62,816 nucleotides of DNA from assembly GCA_902777275.1 (NCBI GenBank), contig CACYTI010000028.1:1-62816 (forward strand), in the 5' to 3' direction. Position numbers and translations under genes: made by a program. Below, piece after piece: positions 1 through 7,155 of this stretch. Numbering within the stretch: position 1 is the stretch's first letter; every line of letters starts with the position of its first letter. The notes under the pieces are model-generated. The model had not been told where the DNA came from. It ran no database searches and worked only from the letters and a program-made list of their open reading frames with translations. The DNA comes from an uncultured Ruminococcus sp. Its GTDB lineage: Bacteria; Bacillota; Clostridia; Oscillospirales; Acutalibacteraceae.

Positions 1-55
1 TTTCCTACAACTGCTTTTCAAATTACCACAAATGAGCCGCAGTCATATGTACTAA

Positions 56-1093
56 GGTAGTAGAAACTACCCTTTACATAATAGCTCTCACAATCATATC
101 GTCGTAAATAGTGTATCGTTTCGCACCGGACGGAAGTTTGAAAACCATATTTCCGACCATTACAAGCTGCGTGAGATTTCCGACGAGATCTGTCGTGAAT
201 ATGGAAAATCCGTGATCGAAAACGCTCCGTTCTACGGCGGCGATAAAGCGTATTGGGTACGCAAGAACGGACGAATACCACACAAGGATATGCTGCGGCA
301 CGATGTTGATGAAGCGCTCGCCAATACCTGTAACCCGGTGGACTTTGAAGTGTATCTGCGTTCTCTCGGTTATATGTTTGTGAGGAACTTCAAATACGAA
401 CATCCGTCGGTTATTGCTCCCGATTGGCAAAAGCCTGTGAGGATAAGCAGTCTGGGTAAGGATTATACAAGACAAGCTATCTTAACTCGGCTGCGCACAC
501 AACACGATGACAGATACTTTATGGATTTCTACACGCCGAGACCTGTAGTCCGCAGAACGCCGTTGATTTTGGTTATACGAGATTATGAAAAGGAGCATAC
601 GCCCGATCTGATTACCTCGCTGTTTGAACTGATTATCACTATCGCCAAAATCTGCACGGGCTCAAATATCAAGAAGGCGGATTACCGTCCATTGTCGCCT
701 GAACTGAGAGCAGAAATTATAAACCTTGACCGAACTCTCGAAGAATACCATTTCCTCTGCGATCAATTCATTAACTCTGCGGAAGATTTTGTAGAGTGCA
801 AAACAGAGATTGTTGGGAAAATTGAGAGTTATGAAACCGAGCGGCAGCATATCCGTAACCGAATACGCAGAGCGAAAACACCCGAAGAAGATTATTCTTT
901 AAAAGAACAATGCAGAGAAATCACAAAGAAGCTAACGCCCTTGCGCCGGCAGCTTAAAATCTGCGAGCGCATTGAAAACAAAGTGCCTCGGCTCCGTGCT
1001 TTAATCGAACAGGAAAAGCAGCTGGAGCAAGGCAGATACAAGTACAATTATTATCAACAAACTAAATCAAAACAAAGGAGTTATGAACGATGA
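56..1093 (+). pseudogene. Relaxase/mobilization nuclease, 5'-truncated
   Basis: The frame is open from the stop at 53-55 to 1093. Codons from 89 read HNHIVVNSVSF, which resembles the metal-binding HxH...N motif of MobA/Rlx-type relaxases that nick the transfer origin. The N-terminal part with the catalytic tyrosine is absent: upstream of codon 89 the frame does not look like relaxase and soon meets a stop. The remainder, with a basic coiled-coil-rich C-terminus, looks intact, and its stop overlaps the ParB start as ATGA. An internal start at 212 would give 293 residues but would lack the HxH motif. It is probably non-functional as a nickase. Family confidence is good from context; exact subfamily is unknown. 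Confidence 0.65.
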
Positions 1094-1935
1094 CCAATAT
1101 ATCAATCAACAAATTACACGAATTCCGAGACCACCCGTATCAGGTGCTCGACAACGATGAAATGAACAGCCTCATTGAGAGCGTTCAGCAGCAAGGCATT
1201 ATGACGCCGCTGATCGTGCGCCCGTTAGAGGATACAACAGACGAATACGAAATCATATCGGGACACCGCCGTTTCCGTGCGGCACAGAAGGCAGGGCTTG
1301 CAGAAGTTCCTGCATTTATTCGTCCCGTCAGCCGTGACGAAGCGGCGATTATGGTGGTGGACAGCAATCTCCACAGGGAGCATCTTCTGCCATCAGAAAA
1401 GGCGTTTGCTTACAAATTGAAATATGACGCTCTGAAACGTCAGGGCAAGCGCACCGACTTAACTTCGTCCCAAGTTGGGACAAAGTTACGAACAGACAAA
1501 ATCATAGCGATTGAAGCCGGAGAAAGCCGCAATCAAATTCAGCGTTATATCCGCCTAACAAACCTTATCCCGGAACTGCTTGAATTAATGGACGAGGGCA
1601 AAATCGCTTTTTCCGTAGGCGTAGAACTGTCTTACCTCAGCGTTAATATGCAGTTTTACTTACTGGATATTATTGAGCGTGACGACTGCACGCCATCCTA
1701 TTCGCAGGCGTTCCATATGCACAAGGAAATGCACAACGGAACACTCACAATGCAGTATGTTGACAAGCTGATGGCTACAGAAAAGCCCAATCAGCGTGAA
1801 ATGCTGAAAATCCCAATGGACAAAGTTAGGAAATATGCTCCAAGAGTTACCGACAATCAGCTTGAGGATTTTGTCCTCAAAGCCTGCGATTATTACCAAC
1901 GCTATCTCAAGCGACAGCGTGACCGTGAAAGATGA
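1090..1935 (+). CDS. ParB/RepB/Spo0J-type DNA-binding protein
   Basis: The 281-residue product starts with a ParB N-terminal nuclease-like domain. Visible elements are a LIESVQQQGIMTPLIVRP segment and the GHRRFRAAQKAG box (ParB box II, CTP/DNA-binding in this family), followed by NLHREHLLPSEKAFAYK and a helix-turn-helix region near residues 135-185. It overlaps the relaxase stop by four bases, implying translational coupling. No ParA gene is visible nearby, so it more likely acts as an element-borne regulator or stabiliser than as a full partition system. The start is ATG with an AAGGAG box at 1075-1080. Confidence 0.85.
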   Translation: MTNISINKLHEFRDHPYQVLDNDEMNSLIESVQQQGIMTPLIVRPLEDTTDEYEIISGHRRFRAAQKAGLAEVPAFIRPVSRDEAAIMVVDSNLHREHLLPSEKAFAYKLKYDALKRQGKRTDLTSSQVGTKLRTDKIIAIEAGESRNQIQRYIRLTNLIPELLELMDEGKIAFSVGVELSYLSVNMQFYLLDIIERDDCTPSYSQAFHMHKEMHNGTLTMQYVDKLMATEKPNQREMLKIPMDKVRKYAPRVTDNQLEDFVLKACDYYQRYLKRQRDRER

Positions 1936-1945
1936 GGTGAGCCTA

Positions 1946-2116
1946 TTGAGCAACGAATTGCAAATAGCACAATACTCGGAAGAAGCATTGACGCTCCTCG
2001 CCAAAGCGTTTGTTCCTGACGTTATTGAGTTTTATAACAGCGAGTACGGCAAACAGTATTACGAGAAGTGGCTAAAGGCTCATCCCGAATATCAGGACGA
2101 GAAAAGGATTGCGTAA
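1946..2116 (+). CDS. Small element-borne protein, 56 aa
   Basis: A TTG start at 1946 follows a GAGGTG box at 1934-1939, just after the ParB stop, and gives 56 residues. The product is soluble, acidic-to-neutral and helical, with YSEEALTLLAKAF and a KQYYEKWLKAHPEYQ tail. I do not recognise a family with certainty; short proteins of this shape are common between ParB-like and recombinase genes in clostridial elements. Its frame is open further upstream inside parB, but no ribosome binding site supports an earlier start. Function unknown. Confidence 0.6.
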   Translation: MSNELQIAQYSEEALTLLAKAFVPDVIEFYNSEYGKQYYEKWLKAHPEYQDEKRIA

Positions 2117-2169
2117 ATTTGACACAATCGACTGTTTTCTACAAATCCTGTAAAATAAAAATCAATAAA

Positions 2170-2194
2170 GCTCTCCGTCGTTTCGGCGGAGAGC
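2170..2194 (+). promoter_or_regulatory. Hairpin just upstream of the recombinase ribosome binding site
   Basis: GCTCTCCG (2170-2177) pairs perfectly with CGGAGAGC (2187-2194) around a 9-nt loop. AAAGGAGG follows directly at 2195-2202. No T-run follows, so it is not a classical terminator. It could modulate access to the ribosome binding site. Confidence 0.5.
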
Positions 2195-2208
2195 AAAGGA
2201 GGTCAATT

Positions 2209-3723
2209 ATGAATGTAGTAATCTATGCCCGCTTTTCGAGCCATAGCCAGACAGAACAATCCATTGAAGGTCAGTTGAAGGTGTGCTACGAGTATGCGGA
2301 GCAGAATCATTATACAGTTGTCGGTGAGTACATAGACAGGGCTATGAGCGGTAAGTACGATAATCGAGCAGAGTTCCAACGTATGATTTCCGACAGCGAT
2401 AAACAAACATTTGAGGGAGTGTTGGTATATCAGCTTGACCGATTTGCCCGTAACCGCTACGACAGCGCAATTTATAAAGCAAAGCTGAAAAAGAATGGTG
2501 TTAGAGTGTTATCGGCAAAGGAGAACATTACTGATGACGCATCGGGTATTCTTGTCGAGGGCGTGTTAGAGAGTATGGCGGAGTATTATTCTGCCGAGCT
2601 TTCTCAGAAGATTCACCGAGGGATGGAGATCAACGCACAAAAGTGTTTATCCAACGGCAGCAATCCCGGTCTTGGATTTAAGGTGGATAAAGACAGACGG
2701 TTTTATGTAGATGAGGATGAAGCAAAAATCGTCCGTGAAATATTTGAGCGATACGCCAGCGGTGAAACAAAGGCAGAAATCGTAAAGGATTTGAAACGCC
2801 GCAAAGTCAAAACGTCTTTAGGTAACGATTTTACTTACAACAGTCTCAGCCGTATGTTGAGCAACAAGCGATATATAGGAGTTTATATGTATAAGGGGCA
2901 GGAAACGCCGGACGGTATGCCGAGGATTTTAGACGACGATTTATTCAACAAGGTTCAGGATATTCTGAACAAAAACAAAAAGGCTCCTGCCAGAACGCAC
3001 GGCGAGGGTGAGTATCTGCTAACGACAAAACTGTTTTGTGGTCATTGTAAGAATATGATGGTCGGTTACGGCGGTACGAGTAAAACCGGCAAGCAGTATC
3101 ACTACTACATCTGTAAGGAAGCCAGAAAGAAACGCTGTGACAAAACTATCGTTGGTAAGAAAATGATAGAGGATAGAGTAATTGCCGAGTGCCTAAAGCT
3201 GCTCACAGAGGACAATATCAAATTCATCGCTCAAAAGGTTGCGAAGGAATGCAGCAAAAGTCCCGACAATCTGACGGTCAAGCAGTTAAAGAAAGCTATC
3301 CGAGAAGCGGATATCGCCATAGAAAACCTGTGGAGAGGTATTGAGCAAGGACAGTCTGTTCCAATACTGACGGAACGCCTTAACAAACGTCAGGCTGAAA
3401 AAGATGCGCTTGAAGAACAGCTCGCAATTGAAGAAAACAAGTGGATATGCCTTTCGGAAGCACAGATACTCGCATTCCTCAATTTTATCTGCGAAATGCC
3501 GCTTGATGATGTCAACAAACGCAGAGCCATCATCAATATTCTTGTTCATTCGGTGTATCTTTACGATGACCGTTTTACACTGATAATCAACGCCAGTAAG
3601 AAACCTATGAGCGTCGATGACATACCGTTAGAGGAAATCGAAGAAGCCTTTAACTCCGATAAAACCTGCACGGAGCAGTGTTCAACTATGACATCGCCTG
3701 CTCCACCAGAAACGCCTCACTGA
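2209..3723 (+). CDS. Large serine recombinase (site-specific integrase)
   Basis: The 504-residue protein begins MNVVIYARFSS, with the catalytic serine at about residue 10 and the resolvase motif YQLDRFARNRYDS. A recombinase domain (about 150-260) and a zinc-ribbon segment LFCGHCKNMMVGYG ... CKEARKKRCDK (about 275-315) follow, then a coiled-coil-like region and C-terminal tail. This is the architecture of large serine integrases that insert and excise elements between attP and attB. ATG 2209 is chosen because AAAGGAGG lies 6 nt upstream; the longer open frame from 2068 is unsupported. Several such recombinases move mobilisable elements without other proteins, but whether this element is still active is unknown given the broken relaxase. 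Confidence 0.93.
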   Translation: MNVVIYARFSSHSQTEQSIEGQLKVCYEYAEQNHYTVVGEYIDRAMSGKYDNRAEFQRMISDSDKQTFEGVLVYQLDRFARNRYDSAIYKAKLKKNGVRVLSAKENITDDASGILVEGVLESMAEYYSAELSQKIHRGMEINAQKCLSNGSNPGLGFKVDKDRRFYVDEDEAKIVREIFERYASGETKAEIVKDLKRRKVKTSLGNDFTYNSLSRMLSNKRYIGVYMYKGQETPDGMPRILDDDLFNKVQDILNKNKKAPARTHGEGEYLLTTKLFCGHCKNMMVGYGGTSKTGKQYHYYICKEARKKRCDKTIVGKKMIEDRVIAECLKLLTEDNIKFIAQKVAKECSKSPDNLTVKQLKKAIREADIAIENLWRGIEQGQSVPILTERLNKRQAEKDALEEQLAIEENKWICLSEAQILAFLNFICEMPLDDVNKRRAIINILVHSVYLYDDRFTLIINASKKPMSVDDIPLEEIEEAFNSDKTCTEQCSTMTSPAPPETPH

Positions 3724-3730
3724 CGTGAAG

Positions 3731-3831
3731 CTCAACGAATAGAGAATAGAGAATAGTTAATAACAGATGTACCCTTAGGGCGTTTCCGGTGTATTATTCG
3801 TTATTATCTATTCACTATTCTTTATTCATTA
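3731..3831. repeat. Heptamer-built dyad repeat, copy A
   Basis: A 101-bp unit beginning CTCAACGAATAG. Three heptamers of the GAATAGA/T type form the left arm. A central block with CCCTTAGGGCGTTT is followed by a right arm of complementary CTATTC heptamers. It is nearly identical to 4385-4492 but has one heptamer fewer. It lies between the recombinase stop and the next small gene; the arms could form a long hairpin. Confidence 0.9.
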
Positions 3832-3916
3832 CCAAAAATGCGAGTAGTGTTTTCAGGGCGCATTTGGATAACTAATACTGATTAATGCGGAAAAAATTTG
3901 AAAAGGAGAGGAACTT

Positions 3917-4288
3917 ATGCTGTTTACTGTTGTCGGAATATGTTTATCAATTTGTGGAATGGTTTCAGGTATTGTCATGGGCATAACATTTGACAACTTC
4001 GGCTTTTGTCTATTGACTTGGATTTCTACATTTCTTTATGTGCTAATCTATTTTGGATTCGGTATTGTCATAAAGAACCAAAAAATGATTATTGATAAAG
4101 TTGATTCGATTGAGAATAAGATAAATCAAAAACATAATACCGTTCCTTTATATGTTGCACAAAGCAAAACAGATAGTAAAGATGCGACACAAAAAAACGA
4201 TATTGCTCACAAGTGGAGATGTCCGAATTGCAGTAATATGATTTCAGATCCAGTTTGTCCTTATTGCGGGAAAAACAGCAATGAATAA
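3917..4288 (+). CDS. Small membrane protein with C-terminal zinc ribbon
   Basis: The 123-residue product has two N-terminal hydrophobic helices (about residues 3-24 and 33-56), a charged linker, and a C-terminal CPNCSNMISDPVCPYC motif typical of a zinc ribbon. The ribbon would lie in the cytoplasm if the two helices form a hairpin. AAAAGGAGAGG at 3901-3911 supports the ATG. The gene is AT-rich compared with the chromosome further on. It sits between the two copies of the dyad repeat and is followed by a tail sequence that recurs after the next gene, suggesting accessory cargo. Function unknown. Confidence 0.7.
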   Translation: MLFTVVGICLSICGMVSGIVMGITFDNFGFCLLTWISTFLYVLIYFGFGIVIKNQKMIIDKVDSIENKINQKHNTVPLYVAQSKTDSKDATQKNDIAHKWRCPNCSNMISDPVCPYCGKNSNE

Positions 4289-4303
4289 GCAAATAAACTC
4301 ATA

Positions 4304-4362
4304 GGTTCAGTTCCCTACAGTGTTTTGGAGCAAATCCATCTTTTTTACTCACCTTTGACAGA
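4304..4362. repeat. Post-gene tail repeat, copy 1
   Basis: About 59 bp downstream of the zinc-ribbon gene, containing GGTTCA, CTACAG and AAATCCATCTTTTTT in order and ending near TTGACAGA. It aligns without gaps to 4945-5003 at roughly three-quarters identity by eye. Confidence 0.65.
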
Positions 4363-4384
4363 ACCGCCGGAACCGCCGTTCCGA

Positions 4385-4492
4385 CTCAACGAATAGTGAA
4401 TAGAGAATAGAGAATAGTGTATAACAGATGAACCCTTAGGGCGTTTCTGGTGTATTATTCGTTATTCTCTATTCACTATTCTTTATTCATTA
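4385..4492. repeat. Heptamer-built dyad repeat, copy B
   Basis: A 108-bp unit aligning along its whole length to 3731-3831. It has four left-arm heptamers (GAATAGT, GAATAGA, GAATAGA, GAATAGT) against three in copy A, which accounts exactly for the 7-bp length difference. It directly precedes the ribosome binding site of the next small gene. Confidence 0.9.
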
Positions 4493-4512
4493 AATAGGAG
4501 AATTTGATTATT

Positions 4513-4938
4513 ATGGCTTGGTATACAGAACAAATTTTTGCCGATTTTTTAAACCAAAACAACAATCATGCAGGAGCAGCAAAGGCGCTCTTGTCTATTT
4601 TGGATGAAAATGTTTTTCTTACAATTGGGAGTTCAAACTATCAAGGATCGAAGGATGTTTTAGAATACTTGGAACAAGTATTTGATGCAATTTCTTCAGA
4701 GCAAGGCTTTACAGCAAAACCTGTTTTTACAGTGGATTCAGAAGGAAACCGTAAAAAAGCAGTAGCATTATTCAGCAAACTTGAAGATTATATATCTTGG
4801 CTTTTTAGGATTTACAGCAGTATTGAAACATGGAAAATTGTTTCTATTATCGCAGAAAGACCGGACGGTTATGATATGTACTATGATTCATACATTGAAG
4901 GAAACTATGATGATGATGGAAATGCTGTAAGCTTATAA
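4513..4938 (+). CDS. Hypothetical accessory protein, 141 aa
   Basis: The product is soluble, acidic and without signal peptide or membrane segment. It starts MAWYTEQIFADFLNQNN and alternates helices and strands, ending in an acidic DDDGNAVSL tail. The overall shape could be an NTF2-like alpha+beta fold, but I do not recognise a signature. ATG 4513 is chosen; a TTG at 4504 would be too close to AGGAG at 4496-4500. The gene is AT-rich and lies in the same repeat-gene-tail arrangement as the preceding one, so it is probably element cargo. Function unknown. Confidence 0.55.
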   Translation: MAWYTEQIFADFLNQNNNHAGAAKALLSILDENVFLTIGSSNYQGSKDVLEYLEQVFDAISSEQGFTAKPVFTVDSEGNRKKAVALFSKLEDYISWLFRIYSSIETWKIVSIIAERPDGYDMYYDSYIEGNYDDDGNAVSL

Positions 4939-4944
4939 TACACG

Positions 4945-5003
4945 GGTTCACTACCCCACAGCACTTTTCCATAAATCCATCTTTTTTGCCTATCCTTGAC
5001 ATA
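4945..5003. repeat. Post-gene tail repeat, copy 2
   Basis: Second copy of the tail at 4304-4362, with the same AAATCCATCTTTTTT core and TTGACA end. Confidence 0.65.
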
Positions 5004-5020
5004 AAGGATATGCAAAAAAG
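4981..5020. repeat. Imperfect 17-bp inverted repeat
   Basis: Arms 4981-4997 and 5004-5020 are complementary at 16 of 17 positions (CTTTTTTGCCTATCCTT against its partner). It overlaps the tail repeat and may end transcription of the preceding gene or mark an element end. Confidence 0.6.
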
Positions 5021-5031
5021 ATATATCCCTG

Positions 5032-5058
5032 AAAAAGCCCGATTTTATCGGGTTTTTT
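5032..5058 (+). terminator. Rho-independent terminator
   Basis: CCCGAT / ATCGGG stem with a 3-nt loop, A-run before and T-run after. It serves the cargo gene ending at 4938 and is potentially bidirectional. Confidence 0.75.
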
Positions 5059-5170
5059 CACGTTTTAGGGGCGTGATATTTTTGTCACGAAATATGGATG
5101 TAAAACGGATTTTCCCAAGACTGACAGGAACTGAACTTCCGTAGAACAACAGAAAACAAAAATATGGTAA

Positions 5171-5201
5171 GCAGGCAACAGAAAATGTTGTCTGCTTTTT
5201 T
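5171..5201 (+). terminator. Rho-independent terminator
   Basis: GCAGGCAACA / TGTTGTCTGC stem with GAAAA-type loop followed by TTTTTT. No gene is recognised just upstream (5059-5170), so it may end a short untranslated transcript. Confidence 0.7.
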
Positions 5202-5240
5202 GAGCCGATCGTTTAGGAATAAGCGGTTGGCTCTTTTTTT
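5202..5240 (+). terminator. Second, adjacent terminator
   Basis: GAGCCGATCG pairs with CGGTTGGCTC (with G-U pairs), followed by TTTTTTT. It begins one base after the preceding terminator ends, giving a tandem pair. Confidence 0.65.
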
Positions 5241-5272
5241 ATTTCCAAAAAAATTTACAAGGAGTGAGAGAA

Positions 5273-5374
5273 GTGATATTTACCGAAAACCGGTATGACC
5301 GCAGCATGGAACAAATGATGAAGGGCATACCAAAGTTTTTTAGCGGCAGGCAATCTGTTTTAAGTTCATATTAG
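5273..5374 (+). CDS. 33-residue ORF, probable remnant of an element gene
   Basis: AAGGAG (5260-5265) precedes a GTG start giving MIFTENRYDRSMEQMMKGIP and a short unrelated-looking tail. The good ribosome binding site with a short, abruptly ending frame suggests the 5' end of a larger gene cut off at the element boundary. I do not recognise the family. Together with the terminators above, this is all I see in 4939-5418. Confidence 0.4.
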   Translation: MIFTENRYDRSMEQMMKGIPKFFSGRQSVLSSY

Positions 5375-5384
5375 GTTCGGCTTG

Positions 5385-5390
5385 TATAAT
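5385..5390 (+). promoter_or_regulatory. Candidate extended -10 box of the dehydratase-type operon
   Basis: TGTATAAT at 5383-5390, with AGGAGGT 14 nt further down before the first gene of the operon. No convincing -35 is visible. Confidence 0.5.
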
Positions 5391-5418
5391 ACAGCCATAC
5401 CACAGGAGGTGGCTTGAT

Positions 5419-5907
5419 ATGAGAGACAAGATCATCAAAAGATTTGCGGCGGGAACGATCGGCGTTTGCTTTGCTTACGCGCTGCTCCGTCAGCCGTTTG
5501 CGGTGATGAAGGATCCGGGTGAATTGATCACGCCGAACGGGAGCGTTGCAACGCAAAGCATGACACAGCCGACAACCGATTATTCGGTGACAACGGTTCC
5601 GCCGACATTGGCGGAGGAGCTGCCGACAGAAATCATGATGACAGACCCTCCGACGGAAGCGGTCACAGAGCCCTTGCAGGAGGAAATCATCGAGGATAGC
5701 GAAATCCCGGAAAACGAGTCCGACGAAGAGCTGCTGCCTCAGCAAAACGAGTCCGGCGGTGACGTGCCTTCTCTCACGCAATTTCTCTCAACGCTGATTT
5801 GCGGCGGCTGCCGACACAACTGCTCGCTTATCAGCCCAAGATGTATGAAAGGACGCGCAAAGGCAGAAAGCGCGACGGTGGAATATTATGAAACCTACGG
5901 AGCATAA
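5419..5907 (+). CDS. Anchored protein with C-terminal CxxCxxxC motif
   Basis: The 162-residue protein has one N-terminal hydrophobic segment (about residues 10-24, signal anchor). An extended Thr/Pro/Glu-rich linker of about 90 residues follows, then a compact C-terminus with CGGCRHNCSLISPRC. If the segment exports the rest, the four cysteines lie outside the membrane at the end of a flexible arm. The spacing suits metal or Fe-S binding or dithiol chemistry, but I do not recognise a named family. It opens a tightly packed operon and overlaps the next gene by 20 nt. AGGAGGTGGC is at the usual distance from the ATG. Linkage to an electron-transfer operon suggests a redox accessory role (inference). 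Confidence 0.6.
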   Translation: MRDKIIKRFAAGTIGVCFAYALLRQPFAVMKDPGELITPNGSVATQSMTQPTTDYSVTTVPPTLAEELPTEIMMTDPPTEAVTEPLQEEIIEDSEIPENESDEELLPQQNESGGDVPSLTQFLSTLICGGCRHNCSLISPRCMKGRAKAESATVEYYETYGA

Positions 5908-7147
5908 CGCCTTTTTGAACGAGGCGCTGGAAACACTCAACAGAATTTATAGCGAAAACAAGCATGTGACACAGCTCAGGTGGTTTTTGGAAATCGCGCT
6001 GCAGCGGTTCAACAAGGATTATCTGAACAGCAGAGCTCCGCGTGTGATCGTGCTCGGCGACGACATACCGGCGGAGGTTTTGTACGCGGTCTGCGACGAT
6101 CCGTTTTTTGTGCTCGGCGGAAGTCTCGGCACGGCGCATTGGGCGGACGAGCTTACGCCGCGAGACACCGACCCGTTCAGCCGTTCTTCGCTCGGGTGGC
6201 TGCTCAATCCCGCATTTGACCTGACAGAAAACGCCCTGATCGTGACGGCGGTCTCCTCCGACAGCAGGCGCAAGCTGATCTCGGTCTTACAGACCAATGG
6301 CAGGAAGGTCACCGCGTTGGATATTCCTCCGACCCGGTCTGCAAACGCCGTTCAATACTACAAAGAGCAGCTGACACAGCTTGCGGAGAAAATCGGCAAG
6401 CACACCGGCAAGCACTTTACAGGCGGCAATCTGAAACGCGCTGTCAAAAGAACCGATCACGCGCGCCGTGCAAGGTACCGCTTTTTCGCAACAGCGCGTT
6501 CGTCGGGCAGCGTTATTTCGGACGAGGCTATTCTTTTGGCGAATCAGTGTCTGTATTTTTCTGATGATTTGGAGGAATGGTGCGCGCATATCGCCGCGCT
6601 CGGCGAAGAACTTCAACAGCTTTGCAGGCGGTATGCATTCCCGAAAAAGGAGCAGCCGAACGTGATGATCCTCGGCTCACCGGTCGTTTTTCCGAATTAC
6701 AAAGTGCCGCAGCTCGTCACATCGGCAGGAATGAATATCACGGCGATCGCGGACAGCCTGTCGCTGGGAGCGTCCGTTGCGGTGCCGAAAATGAAAGCGT
6801 TTACGTCTGCCGGCAGCCTGCTGCAACAGATTGCCCAAACACATCTGAAAATGATCGCCTCCGGCGCGAGGGTGAACAACGAGGGCTTGTACGCCTACTT
6901 TATGCATCTTGTCAGGCAGCTTCACCCCGACGGGATCGTGTGCCATATCCTCAAGGGACAAATCGAGTATGACTTTGAGCTGCCGCGCATCGAAAAGGCG
7001 GCGGAGGAGCTGGATATTCCCGTGTTCCGTCTGGAAACCGACTATCAGTATCAGGATATGGAGCAATTGAGAATACGCATGGAAGCGTTCAGCGAAATGC
7101 TGACGCAGCGAAAAATCGTAAGCAATAAAAGGCGCAGAACAGCATAG
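5888..7147 (+). CDS. 2-hydroxyacyl-CoA dehydratase-fold protein lacking cluster cysteines
   Basis: The 419-residue protein aligns by eye along its length with the dehydratase-family protein at 8363-9667, sharing PRD-x-x-P, GSP-VFPN-K-P, the LxxD/E-DY block near residue 390 and the final LRIR-EAF. The cysteines that ligate the Fe-S cluster in this family are replaced: the C91, C110, C140, C142 and C373 equivalents of the partner are L76, D95, S124, S126 and Q358 here. Family members work as two-subunit enzymes fed electrons by an ATP-dependent activase. This copy may be a non-catalytic partner or scaffold subunit. It sits first of the two, 8 nt before the polyferredoxin gene. Confidence 0.8.
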   Translation: MKPTEHNAFLNEALETLNRIYSENKHVTQLRWFLEIALQRFNKDYLNSRAPRVIVLGDDIPAEVLYAVCDDPFFVLGGSLGTAHWADELTPRDTDPFSRSSLGWLLNPAFDLTENALIVTAVSSDSRRKLISVLQTNGRKVTALDIPPTRSANAVQYYKEQLTQLAEKIGKHTGKHFTGGNLKRAVKRTDHARRARYRFFATARSSGSVISDEAILLANQCLYFSDDLEEWCAHIAALGEELQQLCRRYAFPKKEQPNVMILGSPVVFPNYKVPQLVTSAGMNITAIADSLSLGASVAVPKMKAFTSAGSLLQQIAQTHLKMIASGARVNNEGLYAYFMHLVRQLHPDGIVCHILKGQIEYDFELPRIEKAAEELDIPVFRLETDYQYQDMEQLRIRMEAFSEMLTQRKIVSNKRRRTA

Positions 7148-7155
7148 GAGGGTGT

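Larger units (their letters stand above)
1..5375. mobile_element. Remnant of an integrative/mobilisable element
   Basis: The region holds a relaxase fragment, a ParB-like gene, a small ORF and a large serine recombinase in one direction, then two small cargo genes with repeated flanks and a short ORF remnant. Relaxase, ParB-like protein and serine recombinase together are typical of Firmicutes integrative elements (family knowledge). The left end is outside the window. I place the right end near 5375 because the chromosomal-looking operon promoter follows at 5385. Attachment sites were not identified, so the boundaries are inferred. Confidence 0.65.
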
